NCBI GenBank assembly: GCA_017617525.1
Contig: JAFZWA010000003.1
Span: 1 to 64,000 of the forward strand
From: Clostridiales bacterium
GTDB lineage: Bacteria > Bacillota > Clostridia > Saccharofermentanales > Saccharofermentanaceae
Direction of reading: 5' to 3'
DNA: 64,000 nucleotides
The notes beneath the pieces are model-generated. The model worked only from the letters and a program-made list of their open reading frames with translations, had not been told where the DNA came from and made no database searches. Below are positions 7,739 to 19,385 of the stretch, one piece after another. Within the stretch, counting starts at the first letter, position 1, and each line of letters starts with the position of its first letter. A program made the position numbers and the translations under genes.

Positions 7739-8510
7739 GTACAAGGACATTATGAATAGAATTGAACTTACCGACGAGATGCGCGAGCGCGTCCTGAAGA
7801 ACGTCAAAGAGCAGGCCGCATCTGATAATGCCGAGTCGGAAGCTGAAGAAATGACTGACTCTTCCGCAACACCTGTCATCAAGTGTGTTTCGTCAAAAAA
7901 GAAAAACCGCACCGTACTGTTCCGTAGCCTTGCATTGGCATGTGCCGCGATTCTCGTTGCCACCGGAGTATTCATCTCCTGGAAGGCGTCACAGAAAATG
8001 AGGAACGAGAAATCCGGAACCCCTCAGACCGATAGTTCCGAATCTACGTCCGAAACATCGATCAATACGGGTGGTGTCATCGTCGCAACAGGAGAAACTA
8101 CAAATTATTTTTCGAGTACCGAAGTTGACAGTATCGAAGAGATCAATAAAATATTCGGGCTTCAGCTTTCCGACCTGACGACTCTTCCTTTCTCTCCTAC
8201 GGAGAGTTACTACGAACATTACCATGGCTTTTCGGCGGTGATCATCTACTCTCGTGGCACGGAGGATGAGTGTATCTGGACAATCGATAGCAGTGGACTT
8301 GATATGGAGGCGCTTGAGGAGAACTATGATTTTTCGGAATCGTGTGGGATCTACAAAGGCCGACAGGCGGTCCTGTGTGGTTACGAAGATGGAGGGTATT
8401 CGTACATCTACTGGAGTGATGGATACCGCTACCACTCGATCCAGCTTATGAATCCCACAGACAGAGAGACATTGATGAAGATCGCAAAGGAGATCGAGGA
8501 AATGGTATAA
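7731..8510 (+). CDS. Probable membrane anti-sigma factor
   Basis: 259 residues. Cytosolic N-terminal ~60 residues are charged (LTDEMRERVLKNVKEQ resembles short anti-sigma helices), one membrane segment lies at about residues 65-88 (LFRSLALACAAILVATGVFI), then a Ser/Thr linker and an extracellular domain of ~150 residues ending in a helix (LMKIAKEIEEMV). The 8-bp overlap with the ECF sigma gene and the one-pass topology are the basis for calling it its anti-sigma partner; no zinc-binding ZAS motif is visible. The outer domain has a Tyr/Gly-rich GGYSYIYWSDGYRYH stretch and no recognised family. Confidence 0.65.
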   Translation: MTKYKDIMNRIELTDEMRERVLKNVKEQAASDNAESEAEEMTDSSATPVIKCVSSKKKNRTVLFRSLALACAAILVATGVFISWKASQKMRNEKSGTPQTDSSESTSETSINTGGVIVATGETTNYFSSTEVDSIEEINKIFGLQLSDLTTLPFSPTESYYEHYHGFSAVIIYSRGTEDECIWTIDSSGLDMEALEENYDFSESCGIYKGRQAVLCGYEDGGYSYIYWSDGYRYHSIQLMNPTDRETLMKIAKEIEEMV

Positions 8511-8560
8511 ACGAAACGTACCGATAGCGGCTACGAACTTACAAGTTTCGACAAATACAA

Positions 8561-8598
8561 AAGGACTGTCTTTCTTTAAAGAAAAGGCAGTCCTTCTG
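8561..8598. terminator. Bidirectional terminator
   Basis: AAGGACTGTCTTTC and GAAAAGGCAGTCCTT pair around a TTTAAA centre, with A-rich and T-rich flanks, between the converging anti-sigma and protease genes. The arm sequence is close to the terminator at 1864. Confidence 0.75.
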
Positions 8599-8620
8599 CT
8601 ATTTAGGTTCGGTTATGTAA

Positions 8621-10171
8621 TTATTCGAAAAGAACTGTGATGCACGGATCTCCGACCGTGGTGAATTGTTCATCCTTGATCGCGGAATCAAGTCCCATTT
8701 TTTTCACGATGTCCTTATCCGTGACGTCTATCCACTCGCCGTCGATTTCGACAAAGGATCTGCCGGGTTCGATCTTGGCTTCGTAGTGAGCCGGGTAGTT
8801 GTTCGCATATGCGGTGCTCGCCATCGTGTCATAAGAAGGACCTTCAAATGCTCCGACTCCCGCGATCTTTATGACTACCGTGAACTTCGAAACAGCGACC
8901 GGAGTATCGAGCTTTACCGTGTGGTAGCCTCTTCGTTCAAAGGTGCCGCTCTTCGTTGCCAGGACATCGCCGAATTCACCGTCTCTGATCTCGATCGTGT
9001 AAGGCTGGCCTTCAAATAAGCACCAGGCTCCAATAGCCGCGACAGATCCTTCCTGCTCGAAGATCGAGGCAGTCGTCATGTCGCCCCAGGCGATCATCTC
9101 TTCCACCGAGAAACGACTGATGTCCATGGTCTCATCGAGCTGCGAAAGGCCCTTTGCGGTAGGGAGCTGTGCCTTCGTGAAACGTCCGTAGGAAATGCCG
9201 GAGGAATACTCGTTGCTTGCCTCCATGCTGAAGAAGGCTCTGATATTCTGGTCATAAGAAACAAAGTAATAACCGCAGTTTCCCCAGTTGATGCCGAAGG
9301 AATTCTGCACGAGCCACGCGCCGTTTTGAGAAGCGGGTGTCTTAAAGCAGTCGGCCGGGAAATCGTCGTCCCATCCGACGATGGTGGCGACGTGATCGGT
9401 GTTTGTTCCGCTGTAGTTCTGCGTCTCATATCCGTGGATGACCTTGCAGTCACGCTGATAGTCGACAGAGAAAGAAAGACCGCCGTATTCCTTGATGAGC
9501 TCTTTGATCTCTTCGTTCGATAATTCGGCAAAAGCACTTGCGTCCGACACGACATAGCCATTCAGAGGTTCAGAACACATGACACTGACGACGTCCATAA
9601 CGCTCCCGCCGAGGTTTGTCGGTTCGACACTCTCAACATAGATCTTTTCCTCGTCGTAGACAGTCTCATCATCGGCATTTTCGAAGATTCGGTTGATGAC
9701 GTCGACCGGATTGATATCGATGAGCTTGCCGTGATCTTGCAGGTACTTGATCTGCATCGCCGTAACGGCAGAATAGGCATAGCATCCGCCGGATCCCTGC
9801 TGTCTTACAGGAGCGGCCCAGCCCTGCGCTACGGAACTGTAGCTGTGATCCGGATCCTGAAATGGAATGTAGTAATCTTTATCACCGCGGATAAAGATGT
9901 CATCCAGGCTCTGATACGGCGCGCGGGTGCTCTCCGACGTAGGTTCAGTCTCTTCGATCGATTCTGTTGTTTCAGGGGTGCTTTCTGTCGTGGATTCGGT
10001 CTCGTCCGGTTGGGAAGTGCTTTCCGAGCCGGAAGAAGTGATCTCACTGGTTTCCGTATTGTCCTGATCCGCCTTCTTGTTGCAGCCCGTGCCGAACATG
10101 GAAAATGCGACGGTCGCGGCAAGTACAAGTGAAGAGACGGTCTTTCGTTTTCTGAGAATTGTGTTTTTCAT
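8621..10171 (-). CDS. Papain-family (C1) cysteine protease lipoprotein with lectin-like domain
   Basis: 516 residues: lipobox MFGTGC (Cys30), a Ser/Thr/Glu-rich linker (31-85), a C1 peptidase domain and a C-terminal beta-rich domain like the lectin-like domain found after bacterial C1 peptidases. Catalytic elements: GSGGCYAYSA with Cys130, DHVATIVGWDDDF with His260 and LVQNSFGINWG with Asn290; QGWAAPVRQQG supplies the oxyanion Gln. It should act at the cell surface. The 13-residue longer in-frame start lacks a ribosome site, while AAGGAG precedes the start ending at 10171. It could cleave host, dietary or own surface proteins; the nearby cystatin-like lipoprotein may restrain it. Confidence 0.85.
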   Translation of the reverse strand: MKNTILRKRKTVSSLVLAATVAFSMFGTGCNKKADQDNTETSEITSSGSESTSQPDETESTTESTPETTESIEETEPTSESTRAPYQSLDDIFIRGDKDYYIPFQDPDHSYSSVAQGWAAPVRQQGSGGCYAYSAVTAMQIKYLQDHGKLIDINPVDVINRIFENADDETVYDEEKIYVESVEPTNLGGSVMDVVSVMCSEPLNGYVVSDASAFAELSNEEIKELIKEYGGLSFSVDYQRDCKVIHGYETQNYSGTNTDHVATIVGWDDDFPADCFKTPASQNGAWLVQNSFGINWGNCGYYFVSYDQNIRAFFSMEASNEYSSGISYGRFTKAQLPTAKGLSQLDETMDISRFSVEEMIAWGDMTTASIFEQEGSVAAIGAWCLFEGQPYTIEIRDGEFGDVLATKSGTFERRGYHTVKLDTPVAVSKFTVVIKIAGVGAFEGPSYDTMASTAYANNYPAHYEAKIEPGRSFVEIDGEWIDVTDKDIVKKMGLDSAIKDEQFTTVGDPCITVLFE

Positions 10172-10355
10172 GTTTGCTCCTTGTTTCTGTCGATGATGTT
10201 CATCCTTCAAAAGAATAACACAACGGGTATGGGTGAACCAATTACCAGCTGTCGGAATTACAAGGGGTTATTTCATACTAACGGTATAATAAAATCGATT
10301 GTCAGGGCGGGATGCGTTGCGATACTATAAGAAAAAAGAAAATGCGAGGCGGAGT

Positions 10356-11168
10356 ATGAATATCGGCATCATCGGATACGGCAGCATGGGAAAAATGATC
10401 ACGGAGAGAATCGCTTCTTCGGGAAAAGCACCTGAGAAGATCTTCGTCGCCAATCGCTCGAAAGAGAAGCTTCAGAATGTTCCTGACGGTGTGATCGTTT
10501 GTGAGAATAACGCCAAAGCAGCCAAGAATTCCGACATCGTATTTCTCTGTGTAAGACCCGTCGATCTAAAGAGTGTTTTATCTGATATCGCGCCTAGTCT
10601 TTCCGCAGATTCTTTCGTCGTTTCTCTAAATGGAAGCATCACTTTTGACATGCTTTCCAAGCTCTTTTCGGGCAAACTCGCGAAAGTCATTCCGAGCGTG
10701 ACCGCAGAGGTCGACCGCTCACAGACACTCGTCTGCTATAACGAAAAAACAGAAGAAAAAGATAAGCAGGAACTCGAGACATTACTTCGTACTTTCGGTA
10801 ATGTGATCGAACTTCCCGAAAACGAAGTCGGCATGGGCTCGGAGCTTGTCAGCTGTATGCCGGGATTCATCGCATCGATCTTCGATGTACTCTGCACATC
10901 CGCAAAAAAACATACATCGATCCCGGATGATCAGGTTGTGAAAATGGTGCTTCAGACGATGTGTGCGACAGGTGAACTGATGCTTGATAAAGACATGTCA
11001 TTCGAAGATATCGTAACGCGTGTCGCGACCAAAGGCGGCATCACGGAAGAAGGCACAAAAGTCGTCTACAAAGGCTTCCCGGATACTGCAGATCTTCTCT
11101 TCGAAAAGACTCTTGAAAAGAGAAGAATGACCGCGGAAAAAGCAAAGAAAACTTTTGAGGAGGATTGA
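10356..11168 (+). CDS. proC: Pyrroline-5-carboxylate reductase family protein
   Basis: 271 residues. N-terminal Rossmann fold MNIGIIGYGSMGKMI for NADPH, then VFLCVRPVDLKSVL and the C-terminal dimerisation domain with VSCMPGFIASIFD and TKGGITEEGTKV, the latter being the proline-binding loop motif of ProC. The family reduces pyrroline-5-carboxylate to proline. Divergence in the middle means a close paralogue is possible. The frame opens earlier, but GAGGCGGAG directly precedes the ATG at 10356. One base separates its stop from the next start, and the next gene's ribosome site lies in its 3' end. Confidence 0.82.
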   Translation: MNIGIIGYGSMGKMITERIASSGKAPEKIFVANRSKEKLQNVPDGVIVCENNAKAAKNSDIVFLCVRPVDLKSVLSDIAPSLSADSFVVSLNGSITFDMLSKLFSGKLAKVIPSVTAEVDRSQTLVCYNEKTEEKDKQELETLLRTFGNVIELPENEVGMGSELVSCMPGFIASIFDVLCTSAKKHTSIPDDQVVKMVLQTMCATGELMLDKDMSFEDIVTRVATKGGITEEGTKVVYKGFPDTADLLFEKTLEKRRMTAEKAKKTFEED

Positions 11169-11169
11169 T

Positions 11170-11946
11170 ATGAAGAACGGCTTCAAAATGATCCTCACAG
11201 ATCTCGATCACACGCTTCTCCGTTCGGATGGAACGATCTCCGAACACACTCTGGAAGTCCTTTCAAGGTGTCGGAATAACGGAGCGAAACTTGCGATCGC
11301 GACCGCGCGTTACTGGATCGGAGCGGAGCGTTATATCGATCTTCTGAAACCGGATTATGAGATCACGACAGACGGCACTGTCGTGCACGCAGATGACGAT
11401 TGCATTTACAGTTGTGCTTTTACAGTCGAAGAAACAAATCAAATCGTGAAAGATATATTTGCAGAGTTTCATGATGCGGAGATCACGGTAGCAACCGGCA
11501 AAACCGTTCTCTGGAACAGCCTGCATATCGCTGAATCAGAAAGACTCTACAAGGCCGTTTACTGCGACTATTCCGAGCCGCTTACATGTGGTGCAAACAA
11601 GATCGCGGTCGTTCTCCCGAAGAAAGAAATGGCGGAACGGATCGCAGAAAAGAACAACTGCAAACTTCAGTGCTATCGCAATGAAGATATGTATGCGTTT
11701 CTTCCCAGATCATCAGGAAAAGTGCAGGCGATCCTTTCTCTGTCCGAAAGAAGTGGAATCCCGGTATCTGAATTTGTTGCGTTCGGTGACGACCTCAATG
11801 ACATCGAGATGCTTAGGACTTGCGGCACCGGAGTCGCTGTCGGAAATGCCATCGACGAGGTCAAAAAAGTTGCCGATCACATCACCGCTACCAACGATGA
11901 AGACGGCGTTGCCGTATACTTAGAAAAAGCAACCGCCGGAAGATAA
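11170..11946 (+). CDS. Cof-type HAD phosphatase
   Basis: 258 residues. Motif I MILTDLDHTLL, motif II ATARYW, cap region ~80-180 and motif IV GDDLNDIEMLRTCGTGVAVGNA identify the Cof/YbiV branch of HAD hydrolases, which dephosphorylate sugar phosphates, flavin or pyridoxal phosphates. GAGGAGGATTGAT lies inside the end of the ProC gene and points to the ATG at 11170 rather than 11155. The pair is translationally linked. It converges on pyrG with only 43 bp between and no clear terminator. Substrate unknown. Confidence 0.83.
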   Translation: MKNGFKMILTDLDHTLLRSDGTISEHTLEVLSRCRNNGAKLAIATARYWIGAERYIDLLKPDYEITTDGTVVHADDDCIYSCAFTVEETNQIVKDIFAEFHDAEITVATGKTVLWNSLHIAESERLYKAVYCDYSEPLTCGANKIAVVLPKKEMAERIAEKNNCKLQCYRNEDMYAFLPRSSGKVQAILSLSERSGIPVSEFVAFGDDLNDIEMLRTCGTGVAVGNAIDEVKKVADHITATNDEDGVAVYLEKATAGR

Positions 11947-11989
11947 ACTCCCGACGGCTGCCGAAGTTAGTAGGATGTAGGAAATAGAT

Positions 11990-13597
<1,608 letters not shown>

Positions 13598-13678
13598 TTA
13601 TTCGAGATTTCCTATTAACTTCACTAACTTTTCGCGCGTATTTGAAAAGCACTTCGCGCCCCGCTTTTTTTCATCTGA

Positions 13679-15259
13679 TTATTTACCGCTGTCACCGTAG
13701 TTCTTAAGAACACGAGCAGACGGATCGTTAACATCGCAGCCCTCCCAGGATTTGTTCGGCATCCAGAAGTCGATGACCATCTCGGCCTGACCTTCGTAGT
13801 GCTTTTCGAAGATCTCACGATAAAGGAGAGATTCCTTTGTGAAAGGCGTCGCGAATGTGTATTTCTTTCTTCTTTCTTCGTACTCTTCGTCGGAGTAATA
13901 AGAAGCGGCATATTCCTTCAGATGATCGACCATGGAGTGACCGACGGCATCGGAGAACGCTGCTTTTTCTCGGAAGAGGATATCGTGCGGGAGAAGGTCT
14001 CCTTCGAATGCTTTACGAAGGAGGTATTTGCCCTTGCCGTATGTGTTGAGTTTCTTCTGCGGATCGATCGCCATGACGTACTTGACGAAATCGAGATCGC
14101 CGAACGGAACACGTGCCTCAAGAGAGTTACTGGAGATACATCTGTCGGCACGAAGAACGTCGTACATGTGGATCTCGTGGATACGCTTGACCGCTTCCTT
14201 CTGGAACTCTTCCGCGGACGGCGCGAAGTCGGTGTACTTATATCCGAAAAGTTCATCGGAGATCTCACCGGTCAGAAGAACACGGACATCGGAGATCTCG
14301 TGGATCTTTTTGCAGAGAAGATACATACCCATCGACGCGCGGATCGTGGTGATATCGTATGTGCCGAGGACGTTGATGACTTCCTCGAGAGAGTTGATGA
14401 CATCTTCTTTTGTGATGATGACTTCGGTGTGGTCGGAGTGGATATAATCGGCCACTTCTTTTGCGTACTTCAAGTCGATCGCGTCCTCACTCATACCGAT
14501 CGCGAATGTCTTGATCGGGTGATCTTCCATGCGCTGTGCGATCGCGCATACGAGAGAAGAATCCAAGCCGCCGGAAAGAAGGAAGCCTACCTTCGAATCG
14601 GAAACGAGACGCTTCTCGACGCCCGCGACGAGCTTGTCGTGAATGTTCTTGAAAATAGTATCCAGATCGTCGTCAAGGACCTTGTCGACTTTCGTGATAT
14701 CGCAGTAGCAGGTGAACTTGCCGTCCTTGTAGTAATGTCCCGGCGGGAAGGGGAGGACCTTTTTGCTGTAGGGCACGATGTTCTTCGCTTCACTTGCGAA
14801 GATGATGTGGCCATCCTCATCGTATCCGTAGTAAAGAGGACGGATACCGATCGGATCTCTTGCGGCGACAAGTTCTTTTGTATCAGTATCGTAGATGATG
14901 CACGCGAACTCTGCGTCGAGCTTACTGAACATCTCTACGCCGTATTTTTCGTATAAAGGAAGAAGCACTTCACAGTCCGAATCCGAGGCGAAAGTAACGC
15001 CGTCAGAAAGGAGCTCCTGTCGAAATGCTTCGAAGCCGTAGATCTCGCCGTTGCAGACGAGGTATTTTCCATCCCGGGAGAACGGCTGCATGCCTTCCGG
15101 GGTAAGTCCCATGATGGACAGTCTGTGAAAGCCCATGGTACCGTCTTTTAGGTCAATGATCCGGCTTTGGTCCGGACCTCTGGAGATGGTTTTCTCAAAA
15201 CCCTCCTTGAACTTCTCCTGTGGAAGACCCGGGCACAGGTAAAACATGATTGAGCACAT
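13679..15259 (-). CDS. asnB: Asparagine synthetase, glutamine-hydrolysing
   Basis: 526 residues. Cys2 directly after Met is the N-terminal nucleophile of a class II glutamine amidotransferase; GFHRLSIMGL and CNGEIYG follow. The C-terminal synthetase domain has the PP-loop LLSGGLDSSLV and later TGEISDELFGYKY, as in AsnB. It makes asparagine from aspartate, ATP and glutamine. GGAGG lies 8 bases before the start. It is downstream of the Amt-PII gene, separated by a hairpin at 15302-15349, and upstream of pyrG. The AAAAGCAC octamer occurs just after its 3' end and inside it. Confidence 0.96.
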   Translation of the reverse strand: MCSIMFYLCPGLPQEKFKEGFEKTISRGPDQSRIIDLKDGTMGFHRLSIMGLTPEGMQPFSRDGKYLVCNGEIYGFEAFRQELLSDGVTFASDSDCEVLLPLYEKYGVEMFSKLDAEFACIIYDTDTKELVAARDPIGIRPLYYGYDEDGHIIFASEAKNIVPYSKKVLPFPPGHYYKDGKFTCYCDITKVDKVLDDDLDTIFKNIHDKLVAGVEKRLVSDSKVGFLLSGGLDSSLVCAIAQRMEDHPIKTFAIGMSEDAIDLKYAKEVADYIHSDHTEVIITKEDVINSLEEVINVLGTYDITTIRASMGMYLLCKKIHEISDVRVLLTGEISDELFGYKYTDFAPSAEEFQKEAVKRIHEIHMYDVLRADRCISSNSLEARVPFGDLDFVKYVMAIDPQKKLNTYGKGKYLLRKAFEGDLLPHDILFREKAAFSDAVGHSMVDHLKEYAASYYSDEEYEERRKKYTFATPFTKESLLYREIFEKHYEGQAEMVIDFWMPNKSWEGCDVNDPSARVLKNYGDSGK

Positions 15260-15301
15260 AATCTATTTCCTCCAACTTCTACTAACTAACTTCTAAAAAA
15301 T

Positions 15302-15349
15302 AAATCCAAAGGAGCCCTGCCGTATTCCGGCAGGACCCCGATGGGATTT
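15302..15349 (-). terminator. Hairpin after the Amt-PII gene
   Basis: Inner stem CCTGCCG-TATTC-CGGCAGG (15316-15334) within an outer AAATCC/GGATTT pairing. On the minus strand it follows the amt stop and precedes asnB. The T-run is interrupted, so partial termination or processing is likelier than a strong stop. Confidence 0.5.
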
Positions 15350-15358
15350 CAGTATGTA

Positions 15359-17137
15359 TTATTCAACGTCCTGGAGGGCATCGAAACCTTCTTCACTGGT
15401 TCTTACCTTGATGACGTTCTCTACGTCGTAGACGAAGATCTTACCGTCACCGATGTGGCCTGTATAAAGAACCTTCTTAGCTGTATCGATAACAGCCTGT
15501 ACCGGAACTCTCGCGACTACGATATCCATCTGGATCTTCGGGAGCAGTGAAGGTTCAACTTCAACGCCTCGATAGAACTCAGGCTTACCTTTCTGGATAC
15601 CACAACCGAGTACGTGAGAAACTGTCATACCTGTGATACCGATATCAAGGAGTGCACTCTTAAGAGGCTCGAGCATACGCTCTTTGCAGACGATCTCGAT
15701 CTTGGTGAGCTTCTTTCCGTCCGGGCTCTTGTAGGAGATACCGGAAGCTGCTCTTGCGACTTCCTTGACTTCGACTGCTTCTGCCATCGGAGTTTCGCCG
15801 ATGACCTTGATTCCTGCAAGTGCGGAGTCATCAACTGTCGGTGCAAAGTCTGCTACGGATGCGAAGTCTGCATATGCGGAGACAAGACCGTGTTCGGAGA
15901 TGTCCATACCTGCGAGCTCGTCTTCAGCGGAAGCACGAAGACCGATCGTGTGCTTGATCAGAAGGAATGCAGGGATCATGCAGAGGGATGTCCAAGCGAG
16001 GATGCTTACGATACCTAAGCACTGTACGCCGAGGACCTTCATGCCTTCGGAGAAAGATGTGCCGTGAATGAGTGCGTAGATCGGGCCGTCAACTCCTGCG
16101 TCAGCTGTGGAAGTGGAGAGGAGACCTGCTGCGATCGTACCCCAGACACCGTTTGCCAGGTGAACACCTACAGCACCGACCGGGTCGTCTACGTGACACT
16201 TGATGTCGAGCTTTTCGATAACTACAACTACGAGGATACCGCTTACGATACCGATGATCGTGGCACCGAGAACATCTACGTTGTTACAACCTGCGGTTAC
16301 ACCGACGAGACCTGCCAGAGAGGCGTTCAAGCACATGGAGACATCAGGCTTACCGTTCTTGATCCATGTATAGCACATGGTAACTACTGTGGCGACTGCC
16401 GGAGCGACTGTTGTGGTTACGAAGATCGCTGCCAGAGAACCGATCGTTGTTGCGGCCGCGCCGTTGAATCCGTACCAGCCGAACCAGAGGATGAAGCAGC
16501 CGAGAGCACCGAGTGTCAGGGAGTGACCCTGGATCGCCTTTACCTTTACGACCTTACCGGAAGCGTCCTTAACGTACTTGCCGATACGAGGCCCGAGGAT
16601 GATCGCGCCGATCAAAGCGGTGACACCACCAACGGAGTGAATAGCTGCGGAACCTGCGAAATCGATGAAGCCCATCTTTGCGAGCCAGCCCTGAGAGTTC
16701 CATACCCAACCGGCTTCAACCGGATAAACGACCAGGCTGATGATGCCGCTGTAAATGCAGTATGCGGAGAACTTCGTTCTTTCTGCCATGGCGCCGGAAA
16801 CGATCGTTGCGGCAGTTGCGCAGAATACAAGGTTGAATACGAAGGAAGACATCGGGAAGTTACTAAAGTCTGTAAAGAGCTTCATGTTCGGAACACCGAA
16901 GATTCCCATTACGTAGTCTTCACTCATCATGAGAGCGAAGCCGAGAATACTGAAAACTACAGTACCGATGCAGAAATCCATCAGGTTTTTCATGATGATG
17001 TTACCTGCGTTCTTTGCTCTGGTAAAACCGGTCTCAACCATTGCGAAACCCGCCTGCATAAAGAAGACCAGAGCGGCTCCCATTAAGAACCATACACTGA
17101 ATATGGTGTCGTTTGCTGATTGTAATACTTCTGCCAT
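15359..17137 (-). CDS. amt: Ammonium transporter fused to a C-terminal PII (GlnB/GlnK) domain
   Basis: 592 residues. Residues 1 to ~410 are an Amt channel with about eleven membrane segments; [12 protein letters not shown], the twin-His region ([23 protein letters not shown]) and [13 protein letters not shown] are typical. After a linker, residues ~485-592 form a PII domain: [20 protein letters not shown]-loop [13 protein letters not shown] and [14 protein letters not shown]. The T-loop Tyr modified in enterobacterial GlnB (position 51) is Val here, so no uridylylation is expected; the domain probably gates the channel by binding ATP/ADP/2-oxoglutarate. GAGGTG precedes the ATG; a GTG three codons upstream is less likely. 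Confidence 0.93.
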   Translation of the reverse strand: MAEVLQSANDTIFSVWFLMGAALVFFMQAGFAMVETGFTRAKNAGNIIMKNLMDFCIGTVVFSILGFALMMSEDYVMGIFGVPNMKLFTDFSNFPMSSFVFNLVFCATAATIVSGAMAERTKFSAYCIYSGIISLVVYPVEAGWVWNSQGWLAKMGFIDFAGSAAIHSVGGVTALIGAIILGPRIGKYVKDASGKVVKVKAIQGHSLTLGALGCFILWFGWYGFNGAAATTIGSLAAIFVTTTVAPAVATVVTMCYTWIKNGKPDVSMCLNASLAGLVGVTAGCNNVDVLGATIIGIVSGILVVVVIEKLDIKCHVDDPVGAVGVHLANGVWGTIAAGLLSTSTADAGVDGPIYALIHGTSFSEGMKVLGVQCLGIVSILAWTSLCMIPAFLLIKHTIGLRASAEDELAGMDISEHGLVSAYADFASVADFAPTVDDSALAGIKVIGETPMAEAVEVKEVARAASGISYKSPDGKKLTKIEIVCKERMLEPLKSALLDIGITGMTVSHVLGCGIQKGKPEFYRGVEVEPSLLPKIQMDIVVARVPVQAVIDTAKKVLYTGHIGDGKIFVYDVENVIKVRTSEEGFDALQDVE

Positions 17138-17165
17138 ATTAATCACCTCTGTGTTTTTATTTCCC

Positions 17166-17247
17166 CGTAAAGCGAAAGTGGCGATGACATCGGGCTTTTG
17201 GCCCTATGCACATCGCCACATTGCGTGTGAGTTCTTCCCGCTTTACG
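17166..17247 (-). ncRNA. Structured leader of the Amt-PII gene
   Basis: Outer stem CGTAAAGCG (17166-17174) with CGCTTTACG (17239-17247), middle stem GTGGCGATG (17178-17186) with CATCGCCAC (17211-17219), inner hairpin GGGC-5 nt-GCCC (17192-17204), with one asymmetric bulge of 19 bases. All three stems are perfect. It sits between glnN and amt, ending 28 bases before the amt start. I do not recognise a riboswitch class. Candidate ANTAR or nitrogen-responsive element. Confidence 0.6.
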
Positions 17248-17258
17248 CGTAAAGCTTT

Positions 17259-19355
17259 TTATCTGACTCCGAAGAGGAGTTCGCCGTATGTCGGGAACGG
17301 CCATATCTTTGCACTGCAGAGAGACTCTGCCTGATCGGCGGCTGCTCTCAGATCTGCCATTGCTACAAATACTTTATCTCTGTAAGCATAGGACTGTGCC
17401 AGGATGTCTTCGATCTCGTGTACTTCGATCACTGCGTCTTCGAGGACCTTTGTTCTTGCTGCGATATCGCTCTGGAGCTTGCTGAGCTGTGCGATCAGAT
17501 CTTTTTCGAATTCGGATTCAACACCGCTTGCCTGCTTAACAGCGATCGCTGTATCTGCCAGTTCCTTGATATATTCTGTAACTGCCGGCAGGATATCCTT
17601 TCTTGCCATATCGATCATGGTGAGTGCTTCGATATTGATGATCTTGCTGTAGTTCTCAAGCAGGATATCGTGTCTGCTTTGCATCTCTGCGAGACTGAAT
17701 ACACCAAACTTCAGGAACAGATCTTTGTTCTTCTGATCGAGGAATCTTTCCATAGCTTCCGGTGTGGAACGGAGGTTGAGAAGACCTCTTTCTTCGGTTG
17801 CTTCCTTGATCCAGCTCTCATCGTAACCGTTGCCGTTAAAGATGATCTTCTTATGAGCGGTAATCGTTTCTTTAATGAGTGCCGCGAGTTCTGCTTTAAA
17901 ATCACTTGCCTTTTCAAGTCTGTCTGCGAATTCGCAAAGGCTGTCTGCAACCGCTGTATTCAGCATGATGTTCGCGCATGCGATGGAGTTTGCGGAACCG
18001 AGCATTCTGAACTCGAACTTGTTACCTGTGAAAGCAAACGGAGAAGTTCTGTTTCTGTCTGTAGAATCCTTCGGGAACTTCGGAAGAACGTCTACGCCGA
18101 TCTCCATCTGTACTTTCTCGTGCTGAGCATATTCGCTGCCGCTTACGATGGACTCGATGATCTCATTGAGCTCATCACCCAGGAACATGGAAACTACTGC
18201 CGGCGGAGCTTCGTTTGCACCGAGACGGTGATCGTTTCCTGCAGTTGCTACCGAGATACGGAGCAGATCCTGATGTACGTCTACCGCACGGATAACTGCT
18301 GCCAGGAAGAGTAAGAACTGAGCGTTCTCGGAAGGTGTATCACCGGGTTCAAGAAGGTTGACGCCTGTGGAAGTGCTGATGGACCAGTTGTTGTGCTTAC
18401 CGGAACCGTTAACACCTGCGAACGGCTTTTCGTGAAGGAGGCAAACCAGACCGTGCTTCTTAGCAACTTTCTGCATGATCTCCATCATCAACTGGTTGTG
18501 GTCAGTAGCAATGTTTGTTGTGGTGAAGATCGGAGCCAGCTCATGCTGTGCCGGTGCAACTTCGTTATGCTTTGTCTTAGCGAGAACACCGAGCTTCCAA
18601 AGTTCTTTGTCGAGATCCTTCATGTAAGCGGATACTCTCGGCTTGATGGAACCGAAGTAATGATCTTCGAGCTCCTGGCCCTTCGGTGCTTTTGCTCCGA
18701 AAAGTGTTCTTCCTGTATAGATAAGGTCTTTTCTCTGATTGTAAAGCTCAACCGGGATGAGGAAGTATTCCTGCTCAGGACCGACTGTGGTCTTTACTGT
18801 GAGATGCGGATCGGTGTTACCGAAGAGTCTTAAGATCCTTACTGCCTGCTTGCTGATGACTTCCATCGAACGAAGAAGAGGTGTCTTCTTGTCGAGTGCC
18901 TCACCGCTGTAAGAACAGAAAGCGGTCGGGATGCAGAGTGTGTCATCTTTGATGAAAGCGTAGCTTGTCGGGTCCCATGCCGTATAGCCTCTTGCTTCGA
19001 ATGTTGCGCGGAGTCCGCCGGACGGGAAAGAGGAAGCGTCCGGTTCACCCTGGACAAGTTCTTTTCCCGAGAATTCCATGATCACGCCGCCGTCAGATGT
19101 GGGTGAGATGAAACTGTCGTGCTTCTCGGCGGTGATGCCGGTCAGCGGCTGGAACCAATGTGTGAAGTGTGTAGCGCCTTTTTCGGTAGCCCAATCCTTC
19201 ATGGCATTGGCGACAACGTTAGCGATATCAATATTCAACGGGAGACCTTCATTAATGGTCTTCTTCATTGCTTTGTAAGTTTCTTTCGGGAGACGGGCCT
19301 TCATGATCTGTTCGTTGAAAACCGATTCTCCAAAGATCTCAGGTACGTTAGTCAT
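17259..19355 (-). CDS. glnN: Type III glutamine synthetase
   Basis: 698 residues, the size of GSIII and far longer than GSI. Visible are the HFTHWFQP motif, [20 protein letters not shown] in the N-terminal part, GPEQEYFLI (metal-binding), [14 protein letters not shown] and KHNNWSIST, all characteristic of GlnN. It makes glutamine from glutamate, ammonia and ATP in the cytosol. AAAGGAGG is placed 9 bases before the start. Upstream lie a near-consensus promoter and a leader hairpin; downstream on the same strand are the Amt-PII gene, asnB and pyrG. The divergent ANTAR gene suggests control by RNA antitermination. Confidence 0.97.
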   Translation of the reverse strand: MTNVPEIFGESVFNEQIMKARLPKETYKAMKKTINEGLPLNIDIANVVANAMKDWATEKGATHFTHWFQPLTGITAEKHDSFISPTSDGGVIMEFSGKELVQGEPDASSFPSGGLRATFEARGYTAWDPTSYAFIKDDTLCIPTAFCSYSGEALDKKTPLLRSMEVISKQAVRILRLFGNTDPHLTVKTTVGPEQEYFLIPVELYNQRKDLIYTGRTLFGAKAPKGQELEDHYFGSIKPRVSAYMKDLDKELWKLGVLAKTKHNEVAPAQHELAPIFTTTNIATDHNQLMMEIMQKVAKKHGLVCLLHEKPFAGVNGSGKHNNWSISTSTGVNLLEPGDTPSENAQFLLFLAAVIRAVDVHQDLLRISVATAGNDHRLGANEAPPAVVSMFLGDELNEIIESIVSGSEYAQHEKVQMEIGVDVLPKFPKDSTDRNRTSPFAFTGNKFEFRMLGSANSIACANIMLNTAVADSLCEFADRLEKASDFKAELAALIKETITAHKKIIFNGNGYDESWIKEATEERGLLNLRSTPEAMERFLDQKNKDLFLKFGVFSLAEMQSRHDILLENYSKIINIEALTMIDMARKDILPAVTEYIKELADTAIAVKQASGVESEFEKDLIAQLSKLQSDIAARTKVLEDAVIEVHEIEDILAQSYAYRDKVFVAMADLRAAADQAESLCSAKIWPFPTYGELLFGVR

Positions 19356-19385
19356 AGTTTATTTCCTCCTTTAAAAAGTGAAAGA

